DNA of 64,000 nt. Origin: Selenomonas sp. WCT3. GTDB taxonomy: Bacteria; Bacillota; Negativicutes; Selenomonadales; Selenomonadaceae. Shown piece by piece: positions 1-7,902 of this stretch (its first letter is position 1; every line of letters begins with the position of its first letter). The stretch lies in the NCBI GenBank assembly GCA_900100835.1, contig FNCM01000006.1, positions 102,612 through 166,611 of the forward strand, read 5' to 3'. The translations under genes were made by a program, and so were the position numbers. Under the pieces are notes generated by a model. That model was not told the DNA's origin. It searched no databases and was given only the letters and a program-made list of their open reading frames with translations.

Positions 1-1469
1 TCCTCATTCATCTCGATAAGCGGACAAACCACATACGCCTGCCGTCCCGCTTGAAGCTGCGACAATACATATTGATATATGAGTTCCCGGCGATCCGGGC
101 GGCGCACGAAAGTGCGGATTGGCTGACGTCCTGGCGGCAGCTGCTTGATAAGGGATACATCCAAATCGCCATAAACCGTAAGCGTCATCGTCCGCGGAAT
201 TGGCGTTGCTGTCATGACCAACACATCCGGCATAAGACTTCCCTTTTTCTCCAATTCGGCCCGCTGGGCGATGCCAAACCGATGCTGCTCATCGGTTACC
301 ACCAAACCAAGCTTTGAGAAATGAACCCCCTCCTGAATTAAGGCATGGGTTCCAATAACGATATCGAGCTCGTGATTTTCAATGGCTCCATACATCGCTT
401 CCCGTTTTTTCTTGGTAAGCCGCCCCGAAAGGAACCCAATGCGGATGCCTAAAGGCTCTAACTGGCGGCAAAAGCCCTCATAGTGCTGGCTGGCCAAAAT
501 CTCCGTAGGAGCCATCAGCGCTCCTTGATACCCATTTTCCACAGTCTTAACTAGGGACAACATGGCCACTACGGTTTTGCCAGAGCCCACATCCCCCTGC
601 ACCAGGCGCCGCATGGGAATCGGGCTTTCCATATCCCGGCATATTTCCTGCCACACCTTGGACTGATCCTCCGTAAGGGTAAAGGGCAGGTTGTCCTCGA
701 GTTTTCGCACCAGTTCACTGTTTAGCAAATGGCGGATTCCCTTTTTCTTTTCCCGGGACTGTTTCTTTAGGACCATAAGGCCACACTGAATCAAGTAGAG
801 TTCCTCAAAGGCCAGCCGGTTGCGCGCCGCCTTTAATTCGGCAAAATCTCTGGGAAAGTGAATCTTATAAAAGGCCTCCCGGCGCGCCAGCAAATGGAAA
901 CGTTCCCGGATTCCTTCTGGAATCACTTCCGGCAGATCGAAGTCTTCCTGCCAAAGCCCGGCGATAATCTTGCGGAAAAATTTTTGTGGCAATTTATCGG
1001 TGGCTGGATAAACGGGTAAAATCCCACACATCGCCTCGGGACTTTCTTCGTCCTCTAAAATCTGAAACCCCGATAACTGGCTCATGGCAAACTGGCCTCG
1101 GCCGCCATAGGCGTACTCCGCCTTGCCCGTCACAAAGACCCGCTTGCCGGTCACCAGTTTTTTCTTGAGGAATTTCTGATTAAACCAGGTCACCTGCAAG
1201 AATCCTGTGCCATCGCCAATAAGCGCCGTCAATATCGTCATCCCCCGGCGTCCCGCCTGCCGCTCGGTTACATTCATAATAACGCCAGCAACGGTCTCAC
1301 GCTCTCCGGGCTTTAACGCCCCAATTTTCGTTAGGACGCTTTGGTCCTCATATGTTCGCGGAAACCAGGTCAGCAAATCATAAACGGTGCGAATCCCCAG
1401 ACGATTGAGTTCCGCCTTCTTTTTCGGTCCAACGCCCCTCACATATTGAATGGAATCTGTCAGTTTCAA
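1..1469 (-). CDS. recG: ATP-dependent DNA helicase RecG (C-terminus beyond left edge)
   Basis: RecG remodels stalled replication forks and Holliday junctions in the cytoplasm. About 490 N-terminal residues of a roughly 680-residue family are visible. They include the N-terminal RGVGPKK helix-hairpin motif (residues 11-17), the wedge/OB domain, a Walker A motif GDVGSGKT near residue 295 and the DEQHRFG motif II near residue 398; the gene runs off the window within helicase domain 2 (YVVCPLIEMNE). I chose a TTG start at 1469 because AGGTGAT, complementary to the 16S tail, lies 4 nt upstream. An in-frame ATG at 1475 directly abuts that SD and is less likely. Divergent from the phosphatase gene that follows. 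Confidence 0.93.
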   Translation of the reverse strand, partial: MKLTDSIQYVRGVGPKKKAELNRLGIRTVYDLLTWFPRTYEDQSVLTKIGALKPGERETVAGVIMNVTERQAGRRGMTILTALIGDGTGFLQVTWFNQKFLKKKLVTGKRVFVTGKAEYAYGGRGQFAMSQLSGFQILEDEESPEAMCGILPVYPATDKLPQKFFRKIIAGLWQEDFDLPEVIPEGIRERFHLLARREAFYKIHFPRDFAELKAARNRLAFEELYLIQCGLMVLKKQSREKKKGIRHLLNSELVRKLEDNLPFTLTEDQSKVWQEICRDMESPIPMRRLVQGDVGSGKTVVAMLSLVKTVENGYQGALMAPTEILASQHYEGFCRQLEPLGIRIGFLSGRLTKKKREAMYGAIENHELDIVIGTHALIQEGVHFSKLGLVVTDEQHRFGIAQRAELEKKGSLMPDVLVMTATPIPRTMTLTVYGDLDVSLIKQLPPGRQPIRTFVRRPDRRELIYQYVLSQLQAGRQAYVVCPLIEMNE

Positions 1470-1553
1470 TGTCATCACCTAAAACATTCGTTTGTACTCT
1501 TTCATTCTACCAAAAACCATCTTTTCCCACAATGGCAAAACCTGTGCAATACC

Positions 1554-1582
1554 TTGCTATCCATGCTCCCTGTCTTTATAAT
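1554..1582 (+). promoter_or_regulatory. Sigma-A type promoter for the Cof-type phosphatase gene
   Basis: TTGCTA (1554-1559), a 17-bp spacer, then TATAAT (1577-1582). Transcription would begin near 1589, leaving a leader of about 15 nt with the SD CAGGAGGG at 1591-1598. The leader is very short, so the exact start site is inference. Confidence 0.6.
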
Positions 1583-1603
1583 AATAACGACAGGAGGGTT
1601 CAA

Positions 1604-2470
1604 ATGATTCGATTAATTGCTACCGATATGGATGGTACCCTGCTTGACGGCAACCATCAGATATCACCGGAAAACATCGCCGCTATCCGCGCTGCCCAGC
1701 AGCAGGGAATAAAATTTGTCATAGCCACCGGCCGCATTATGGCCGATGTCCAAGCTTTCATCGAAAGCTATGGTCTTGCCCCCTACTATCTAACGATGAA
1801 CGGTGCCGAGCTTCATGCTCCTGACCATCAACTGCTTCACTCTGCCTACATCGACCATCAGCGAAGTCAAAAGATATACGAAATCATCACCCAGTTCCAG
1901 CACTTCAATCTGGAAATCTACACCGACCAGGGCCATTTTAGTGCCAACTCCCGGATGAAAACCTATCGCGGCCTTTTAGATCGCATGCGGGAAGTTCGCC
2001 CCGGCACCAATTTCTTGAAAAATTTTCTCTGGTCCCTTAAAAATCCCCACTTCAAAAAACTTCAATATATAAAGGACTTCCACGAATTCTGGCAAAGCGA
2101 TATAAACATCGCCAAATTCATCACCTTCAGCCGTGCTCCCGGCCGGTTGGCCGCGCTGGCTGAGCGGTTAGAAAACGAAGTACCAAATCTTGCCATCTCC
2201 GCCAGCTTCCGCACCAATATCGAAATCAACGATGCCGCTGCCACCAAGGGCAACACCCTAAAGGTTCTGACCAAAAGCCTTGGCATCGCCGAAGAGGAAG
2301 TGCTTGTTTTAGGCGATGGCACCAATGACCTTTCCATGTTTGAGGCCTTCCCCTCAAACGCCACGGCCATGGAAAACGGTGTCGCCAAACTCAAAGAAGC
2401 CGCTGCCCATATTACCAAAGACAATCTTCATAACGGCGTAGCCGCCGCCATTCAAACTATGCTTTCTTAA
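1604..2470 (+). CDS. Cof-type HAD-superfamily phosphatase
   Basis: A 288-residue soluble haloacid-dehalogenase phosphatase of the Cof/YwpJ type (HAD IIB), a family that hydrolyses sugar phosphates, flavin or PLP phosphates; the substrate cannot be read from sequence. HAD motif I is DMDGTLLD at residues 8-15 with the nucleophile Asp8 and the acid/base Asp10. Motif III/IV is VLGDGTNDLSMF from residue 235. The reading frame stays open 135 nt upstream, but ATG at 1604 has the SD CAGGAGGG six bases upstream and gives the usual family N-terminus (MIRLIATDMDGT). It is monocistronic: a promoter lies just upstream and a strong terminator directly after the stop. Confidence 0.88.
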   Translation: MIRLIATDMDGTLLDGNHQISPENIAAIRAAQQQGIKFVIATGRIMADVQAFIESYGLAPYYLTMNGAELHAPDHQLLHSAYIDHQRSQKIYEIITQFQHFNLEIYTDQGHFSANSRMKTYRGLLDRMREVRPGTNFLKNFLWSLKNPHFKKLQYIKDFHEFWQSDINIAKFITFSRAPGRLAALAERLENEVPNLAISASFRTNIEINDAAATKGNTLKVLTKSLGIAEEEVLVLGDGTNDLSMFEAFPSNATAMENGVAKLKEAAAHITKDNLHNGVAAAIQTMLS

Positions 2471-2471
2471 A

Positions 2472-2518
2472 AAAAAGGATGTATCGAAACGCTCTTGCGT
2501 CTTCGATACATCCTTTTT
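2472..2518. terminator. Bidirectional terminator between converging genes
   Basis: Arms 2474-2488 and 2502-2516 pair (AAAGGATGTATCGAA with its complement) around a 13-nt loop, with A-rich and T-rich flanks on the two sides. It sits between the plus-strand phosphatase gene and the minus-strand DUF4127 gene and can serve both. Confidence 0.85.
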
Positions 2519-2527
2519 GTCGTTTGC

Positions 2528-4129
2528 TTAGTAGTTAAAATCCGCTTCAAACATGCGATGCCAAGGAAGGGTTACCTCCATGGTATCCAGCCCCTCATAA
2601 GGGGGCAGATTCTTGATGGCAAATTCCCGCATCAGGATATTAATCCGACTGACAATTCCCGGTTCCATATTCCCCATATTGCTGTAGACATCCCAACGGC
2701 GGAAACCAGCAATACTCTTGCCCACCTGGGTGCGAACCACCGACTGATAGCCCCAGTCCTCGACATAACGCCGGGTCAGCAGACGATCCGCATCATCGTC
2801 GGTCATGCGCCCTGAGAGCAGGCCCGTGGCAATAACAAAGCCCGTGGTATTAGTGGGGGTATTCCAGCCGCCATAGGCCCGAAGCTTATAGAGCAGATTC
2901 TCACCATGAAGAGCCTGCATCAGCGCATTGTCGGCACCGTTGGCAAAGGCAATATCGGCAACCCCTACAGCCGTTCCATAACTGAGATTTTTCTGAATCA
3001 GCTGGACAAAATATTTCGTCGTTCCACGGTCGCGGCCATCGTTGGCAATGCCATCGCCCACTGCAGTAATCTGATTCGCCTCACCAGTTCGGCCATCGGC
3101 ATTGGTATTTACCAGCAGGATAAAATCGGCCCGCTTGGGACTGTTCACCACCATGCCGCCAGCGGTGCGAACCGACTGGCGAATGGTCTCATCGATGGGG
3201 GTATCGGAATAGCCCGGAATCGTAGCTCCCCCTTTTCCTTCATTATATTGGACGTAAATAAAGGGAATCTGTTTTTCCAAATCGTTAATGGCCCGGCTTA
3301 ACAGCAACGCTCCGAATTCATCGATACCAGCTAGCACCTGGAAGCGCGTGCTAGGAATATCCTTCCCGTATTGTTCCAGGTTCCGGCCCTCGCGATGAGT
3401 CTGGGAAAAATGGGCATTGTCGTCTTTGCCCACCACCAAGTAACTGATAATACCCTTGCGGGTAAGGTCAATCAGCTGTTCATTTACCTTGACGTTCTTC
3501 TCGCGCCTTTCGCGCCAGTCCTTCCAGACCTTTGCCGGCACAGCCTGTTCATGAAGCTCCATGGCCTTTTTCTCGATGGGCTCTAACCTCTGCATCTCTT
3601 CTTTATCCGCATAAGTCGTAGCCTGAAAGATATCCGCGCCATAATGCTGATAATAAGCCGGTTCGGCATTGCCGGAATAAAGGCCGCTGCGCGGGGTGCG
3701 CATCACCGAGCTGAACACATAGAGGTTCAGTTTGGGATTCTCCTGCCGCAGGGTTTCAAAGCGCTTTACCCGCTTAGCCAACGCCTGCTCGGATAATTCA
3801 TGATTTCTCGATGGTACCAAGCCGCCGTATATCATGGAATCCGAGGAAAACATCGCCCCATCGGCATTTTTTACATTCTGCTCGGCCCACTCCCAAAGTT
3901 TTTCTGGATTTCCCGGTTTATCCACACCATCGCTCAAAAGGTTTCGCGGTGGAACAATGACTTCGTAGCCAGCCGCACGCGCCACATCCGCAGTCTCTTC
4001 ACAGGATATGGGCCGCGTATCATGAGGAATAAAGACCAGTTTCCCCTTAGCAGCCTCCACACTGCCAATCAGAAAGACATGGGCCGCCAGCATTAGGATT
4101 CCTCCCAGCACTATCCTCACTAACTTCAA
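2528..4129 (-). CDS. Secreted DUF4127-family protein
   Basis: A 533-residue protein matching my recollection of the DUF4127 family, whose biochemical role is not established. The N-terminus is a signal peptide (KLVRIVLGGILMLAAHVFLIG, cleavage probably after VEA near residue 26), followed by the IPHDTRPISCEE segment typical of the family start (IPxDxRP). The body has conserved-looking blocks DGAMFSSDSMIYGGLVPSR near residue 90 and KDDNAHFSQTHREGRN near residue 235. Start is TTG at 4129 with AAGGAG 8 nt upstream. It is alone between two terminators. The D/H/R-rich motifs suggest a metal- or sugar-binding enzyme in the periplasm, but that is inference. Confidence 0.75.
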   Translation of the reverse strand: MKLVRIVLGGILMLAAHVFLIGSVEAAKGKLVFIPHDTRPISCEETADVARAAGYEVIVPPRNLLSDGVDKPGNPEKLWEWAEQNVKNADGAMFSSDSMIYGGLVPSRNHELSEQALAKRVKRFETLRQENPKLNLYVFSSVMRTPRSGLYSGNAEPAYYQHYGADIFQATTYADKEEMQRLEPIEKKAMELHEQAVPAKVWKDWRERREKNVKVNEQLIDLTRKGIISYLVVGKDDNAHFSQTHREGRNLEQYGKDIPSTRFQVLAGIDEFGALLLSRAINDLEKQIPFIYVQYNEGKGGATIPGYSDTPIDETIRQSVRTAGGMVVNSPKRADFILLVNTNADGRTGEANQITAVGDGIANDGRDRGTTKYFVQLIQKNLSYGTAVGVADIAFANGADNALMQALHGENLLYKLRAYGGWNTPTNTTGFVIATGLLSGRMTDDDADRLLTRRYVEDWGYQSVVRTQVGKSIAGFRRWDVYSNMGNMEPGIVSRINILMREFAIKNLPPYEGLDTMEVTLPWHRMFEADFNY

Positions 4130-4161
4130 ACAATCATCTCCTTCGAACTTATACGAGTATT

Positions 4162-4172
4162 ACTATACCATA
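4162..4172 (-). promoter_or_regulatory. Candidate extended -10 promoter for the DUF4127 gene
   Basis: On the minus strand TGG-TATAGT (TATAGT at 4167-4162) lies about 33 bp before the TTG start. There is no good -35 at 17 bp, so this would rely on the extended TGn motif. Tentative. Confidence 0.35.
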
Positions 4173-4198
4173 CTATTGTTGCAATTCGATGAGAAAAA

Positions 4199-4232
4199 TT
4201 AAAAAAGGAGTCAAAACCTGACTCCTTTTTCA
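4199..4232 (-). terminator. Rho-independent terminator of pckA
   Basis: Short hairpin AAGGAGTCA / TGACTCCTT around a 5-nt loop (4205-4229), flanked by A and T runs. Placed 30 bp after the pckA stop on the minus strand. Confidence 0.8.
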
Positions 4233-4261
4233 TTAGGTGAAGATGTGTGTAAGAGAATGAA

Positions 4262-5878
4262 TCAGAGCTGTGGGCCAGCAGCGACGAGGGCCTTACCAGC
4301 TTCATTCGTCTCATATTTCTTGAAGTTCTTGATGAAGCGCTCAGCGAGGTCTTTAGCTTTTGCTTCCCACTCAGCAGCATCTTTATAGGTATCTTTCGGG
4401 TCGAGGATATTCGTATCTACGCCCTCGAGTTCCGTCGGAACTTCCAAATTGAACATCGGGATTTTCTTGGTCGGTGCTTTCTTGATAGCGCCGCTATGGA
4501 TAGCATCGATAATGCCACGGGTATCTTTGATGGAGATACGTTTGCCAGAACCATTCCAGCCCGTGTTGACCAGATATGCTTTCGTGCCATTAGCTTCCAT
4601 CTTCTTAACGAGCTCCTCAGCATATTTCGTCGGATGGAGTTCGAGGAATGCCTGCCCGAAGCAAGCGGAGAATGTCGGCGTCGGCTCCGTGATGCCGCGC
4701 TCCGTACCAGCCAGTTTAGCCGTGAAGCCGGACAGGAAGTAGTACTTCGTCTGCTCCGGAGTCAGAATGGAAACCGGCGGCAGTACGCCGAATGCATCAG
4801 CGGAAAGGAAGATAACGCTCTTAGCGGCCGGAGCAGCACTGCGGTCGTTAACGAAGCCTTTAACCGTGCTCTTGATGTGGTCGATTGGGTAAGATACACG
4901 CGTGTTCTCCGTGATGCTCTTATCCGCAAAGTCGATGTTGCCTTTGTCGTCAAGGGTTACGTTCTCAAGCAGAGCGTTGCGTTTGATGGCGCCATAGATA
5001 TCCGGCTCCGATTCCATATCCAGATTGATAACCTTTGCATAGCAACCGCCTTCGAAGTTGAAGATACCTTCATCATCCCAGCCGTGCTCGTCATCACCGA
5101 TGAGGAGACGTTTCGGATCCGTGGACAGCGTCGTTTTACCCGTGCCGGAGAGGCCGAAGAAGATAGCCGTGTTCTGGCCCTGTTTATCCGTATTAGCGGA
5201 GCAGTGCATAGCAGCAATGCCTTTGAGCGGGAGGAAGTAGTTCATCATGGAGAACATACCCTTCTTCATCTCACCGCCATACCAGGTGTTGATGATAACC
5301 TGCTCACGTTTCGTGAGATTGAAGGCAACAGCCGTCTCCGAATGGAGGCCCAGCTCTTTGTAGTTTTCAACTTTAGCCTTAGAAGCGTTGTAAACAACGA
5401 AATCCGGTTTGAAGTTTTCCAGTTCCTCAGCCGTCGGTTTTACGAACATGTTCGTAACGAAATGAGCCTGCCAAGCAACTTCCACGATGAAACGTACAGC
5501 CATGCGCGTATCTTTGTTAGCGCCGCAGAAAGCATCAACAACATAGAGTTTCTTGTTGGAGAGCTCTTTCTTGGCGATTTCTTTGAGAACATCCCAATTC
5601 TCTTCGGACAGACGATGGTTGTCGTTGTGGTATTCTTCCGAATCCCACCATACCGTATCATGTGCCGTAGCATCATCAACGATGTATTTATCTTTTGGGG
5701 AACGGCCCGTGAAGATACCCGTCTTAACGTTTACTGCACCCAGTTCCGAAACCTGACCAACCTCGAAGCCTTCGAGACCAGCCTTCGTTTCCTCTGCGAA
5801 CAAGGTTTTGTAAGACGGATTGTGGATGATTTCCGTTGCGCCCGTGATTCCATACTGACTAAGATCGATGTTTGCCAT
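4262..5878 (-). CDS. pckA: Phosphoenolpyruvate carboxykinase (ATP)
   Basis: A 538-residue cytoplasmic enzyme interconverting oxaloacetate + ATP and PEP + CO2 + ADP. In anaerobic succinate/propionate formers it may run in the carboxylating direction; the direction here is inference. The P-loop [11 protein letters not shown] lies at about residue 245, followed by the kinase-2/metal segment [14 protein letters not shown], both diagnostic of the ATP-type enzyme. Other conserved blocks are [14 protein letters not shown] near residue 55 and [14 protein letters not shown] near 210. The frame extends 25 residues upstream, but ATG at 5878 ([11 protein letters not shown]) matches the family length and has GAGG about 11 nt upstream. 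It has its own promoter and terminator. Confidence 0.96.
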   Translation of the reverse strand: MANIDLSQYGITGATEIIHNPSYKTLFAEETKAGLEGFEVGQVSELGAVNVKTGIFTGRSPKDKYIVDDATAHDTVWWDSEEYHNDNHRLSEENWDVLKEIAKKELSNKKLYVVDAFCGANKDTRMAVRFIVEVAWQAHFVTNMFVKPTAEELENFKPDFVVYNASKAKVENYKELGLHSETAVAFNLTKREQVIINTWYGGEMKKGMFSMMNYFLPLKGIAAMHCSANTDKQGQNTAIFFGLSGTGKTTLSTDPKRLLIGDDEHGWDDEGIFNFEGGCYAKVINLDMESEPDIYGAIKRNALLENVTLDDKGNIDFADKSITENTRVSYPIDHIKSTVKGFVNDRSAAPAAKSVIFLSADAFGVLPPVSILTPEQTKYYFLSGFTAKLAGTERGITEPTPTFSACFGQAFLELHPTKYAEELVKKMEANGTKAYLVNTGWNGSGKRISIKDTRGIIDAIHSGAIKKAPTKKIPMFNLEVPTELEGVDTNILDPKDTYKDAAEWEAKAKDLAERFIKNFKKYETNEAGKALVAAGPQL

Positions 5879-5960
5879 TTTACATTCAACCTCTTTCATA
5901 AATTGTTTAAATAATTGAGTGACTTTGTCATAATTTTTCATATGCCCTGTCACGAGTATT

Positions 5961-5989
5961 ATATTAGCTTATTTTTCCATAAATGTCAA
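5961..5989 (-). promoter_or_regulatory. Sigma-A promoter of pckA
   Basis: Read on the minus strand: TTGACA (5989-5984), 17-bp spacer, TAATAT (5966-5961). The perfect -35 and spacing make it a strong candidate. The transcript leader would be about 75 nt; no attenuator or riboswitch fold was evident in it. Confidence 0.75.
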
Positions 5990-6055
5990 CTATTTATTTA
6001 CCAAAAGCTTTAAATTTTTATTTATCACAATTATTTGTCAAAACTAAAGAATAAA

Positions 6056-6098
6056 ATAAAACACAACAAAAACATTTATTGTTTCCGTTGTGTTTTAT
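6056..6098 (-). terminator. Terminator downstream of thrC
   Basis: Arms 6056-6067 and 6087-6098 (ATAAAACACAAC and its complement) pair perfectly over 12 bp around a 19-nt loop, in an A/T-rich context, 58 bp after the thrC stop. AT-rich stem, so efficiency is uncertain. Confidence 0.6.
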
Positions 6099-6156
6099 AA
6101 AAAATCGATTTTCCGTAAATTTTTGGCGTTTTACTACCGATTTCGGCTATTTTTGA

Positions 6157-7644
6157 TTATCTTGCAGCAAAATCAAGGACAGCCTGTTTCATCGCCGTTA
6201 CCGCACAGACATCCTTGTGCAACAAAGGCTTCTTGCGCAACGATGCCAGTCCCTGCGGTGTTGGGTCGTCATTGAGTTCTTGCAATTTATCGAGCATTGC
6301 AAACTCATCAAGCCCTGTCGTCTCAACCTGAAGAGCTTCCAAAACGCTGCCATTGAATTTATACGGGCTTGCCGTCGATGCAATGACCATGTAATGACGG
6401 TCTTTTGTTACCTGTTGGTAGTTTTCGGCCACTTTCCAAGCAACTGCCGTATGCGTATCCGGCACATAGTGTTTATCGGCATAGACACGGCCAATTAATT
6501 CTTTCGTATCGTCATCTCCCGTCCAATCCGCCCAGAAGGTCTGTTGGATTTTCTGCAACAGCTCTCCACCGACCTCATAACGGCCGGACACGGCTAGATT
6601 CTTCATCCAGCCAGCAACCTTTCCGGTGTCTTCCGTCAGATGGAACAGGAGGCGCTCGAGATTGCTGGAAATCAAAATATCCATCGATGGGGTAATGGTC
6701 TTATAGAAATCGCGATTGCGGTCGTAGACTCCCGTACGCAAGAAATCTGTCAACACGTTATTCGCGTTAGAGGCACAAATCAACTTATGAACAGGAAGCC
6801 CCATGCATTTTGCATAAAATCCTGCCAGGATATCGCCAAAATTGCCAGTCGGCACCGTGAAGTTTATCGCCTCACCGGCCTCGATCTTGCCAGCTTTCAC
6901 CAAATCTGCATACGCACTGAAATAATAGACAATCTGTGGTACCAAACGCCCCCAGTTGATGGAATTTGCCGAAGAAAGCTTAACCCCCTTAGTCTCCAAC
7001 TCCTTGGCAAAGGACTTGTCGCTAAAGATTTCCTTGACACCACTCTGCGCATCATCAAAATTGCCGCGGACTGCCGTTACATTGACATTGCGGCCCTCCT
7101 GCGTGAGCATCTGCAACTGTTGGATACGGCTGACGCCACCTTCTGGGTAGAAGACCATAATCTTAATCTGATCGACATCCCGAAACCCTTCAAGCGCGGC
7201 CTTCCCCGTATCGCCAGACGTAGCCACGAGAATCAAGACCTCATCCGTTTCCCCCGTCTTTTTAAGGGCTGTGCTCATAAGCTGTGGCAGCAGCTGCAAG
7301 GCCATATCCTTAAAGGCACTGGTGGGACCATGCCAGAGCTCCAGCACCCCCATATCGTCAAAAATCTTAACCGGAGCGCGCATGGCAGCATCAAACTTCC
7401 CCATGCCATAAGCACGGGTCACGCATCCATTCACTTCTTCTGTCGTATAGTCGGTCAGAAACAAACCGAGAACTTTTGCAGCCCGCTCCTCGTAGGTAAG
7501 GTTCTGCAGAGCGGCAATAAAGGCCCCATCAACCTTTGGCAAGCTATCCGGTACAAACAAACCACCATCAGTAGCGAGGCCCTGGATAATCGCCTGCGCG
7601 GAATCGAGTTTTACGCCATTGCCTCTCGTACTGCTATACTTCAA
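6157..7644 (-). CDS. thrC: Threonine synthase
   Basis: PLP enzyme converting O-phosphohomoserine to threonine, the last step of the pathway; the two preceding steps are encoded by hom and thrB at 38.8-41 kb. At 495 residues it belongs to the long threonine synthase type. It starts with the family's YxSTRG signature (MKYSSTRGNGVKL) and has the PLP lysine in SAFKDMALQLLPQL at Lys112, and the phosphate-binding SGDTGKAALEGF loop. I chose TTG at 7644 because GAGGCGG lies 5 nt upstream and the protein then begins as in the family; a GTG at 7668 would add eight residues. Monocistronic and divergent from nadE. Confidence 0.94.
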   Translation of the reverse strand: MKYSSTRGNGVKLDSAQAIIQGLATDGGLFVPDSLPKVDGAFIAALQNLTYEERAAKVLGLFLTDYTTEEVNGCVTRAYGMGKFDAAMRAPVKIFDDMGVLELWHGPTSAFKDMALQLLPQLMSTALKKTGETDEVLILVATSGDTGKAALEGFRDVDQIKIMVFYPEGGVSRIQQLQMLTQEGRNVNVTAVRGNFDDAQSGVKEIFSDKSFAKELETKGVKLSSANSINWGRLVPQIVYYFSAYADLVKAGKIEAGEAINFTVPTGNFGDILAGFYAKCMGLPVHKLICASNANNVLTDFLRTGVYDRNRDFYKTITPSMDILISSNLERLLFHLTEDTGKVAGWMKNLAVSGRYEVGGELLQKIQQTFWADWTGDDDTKELIGRVYADKHYVPDTHTAVAWKVAENYQQVTKDRHYMVIASTASPYKFNGSVLEALQVETTGLDEFAMLDKLQELNDDPTPQGLASLRKKPLLHKDVCAVTAMKQAVLDFAAR

Positions 7645-7852
7645 ATCAACCGCCTCTTTCTTTTCCACTTGCTTCTATACAGATAGCAAACCAATTTACT
7701 TCGGACTTTTGTTATCTTTTGCGTCATAAATATAGTTCTAGACTGTATTCGAAGTTTATTATATCATATATTATGAGCGAATCCTATAGAAAATATAAGA
7801 TTGTCACTCAAGAAAACACGTTTTTCTTTTAAAGCTTACATTTTACCATTTA

Positions 7853-7880
7853 TTACACAAATATTTACCAATTTGTGTAA
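7853..7880 (+). promoter_or_regulatory. Perfect inverted repeat upstream of nadE, possible operator or mRNA hairpin
   Basis: TTACACAAAT (7853-7862) and ATTTGTGTAA (7871-7880) are perfect 10-bp arms around an 8-nt spacer. The repeat ends six bases before the SD AAGGAG of nadE. It differs in sequence from the palindrome in front of nrtR, so a different regulator, or RNA-level control, would be expected. No confident promoter was found beside it. Confidence 0.55.
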
Positions 7881-7902
7881 TAATCTAAGGAGTGTTCTAC
7901 CC

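Noticed and set aside
4496-5914. 472-codon plus-strand frame opposite pckA
   Set aside because: Fully antisense to a clear PEP carboxykinase with intact motifs; no SD, no recognisable domain, arginine-rich shadow composition.
5879-5960. Possible riboswitch in the pckA leader
   Set aside because: Short A/T-rich leader without a convincing fold or known motif.
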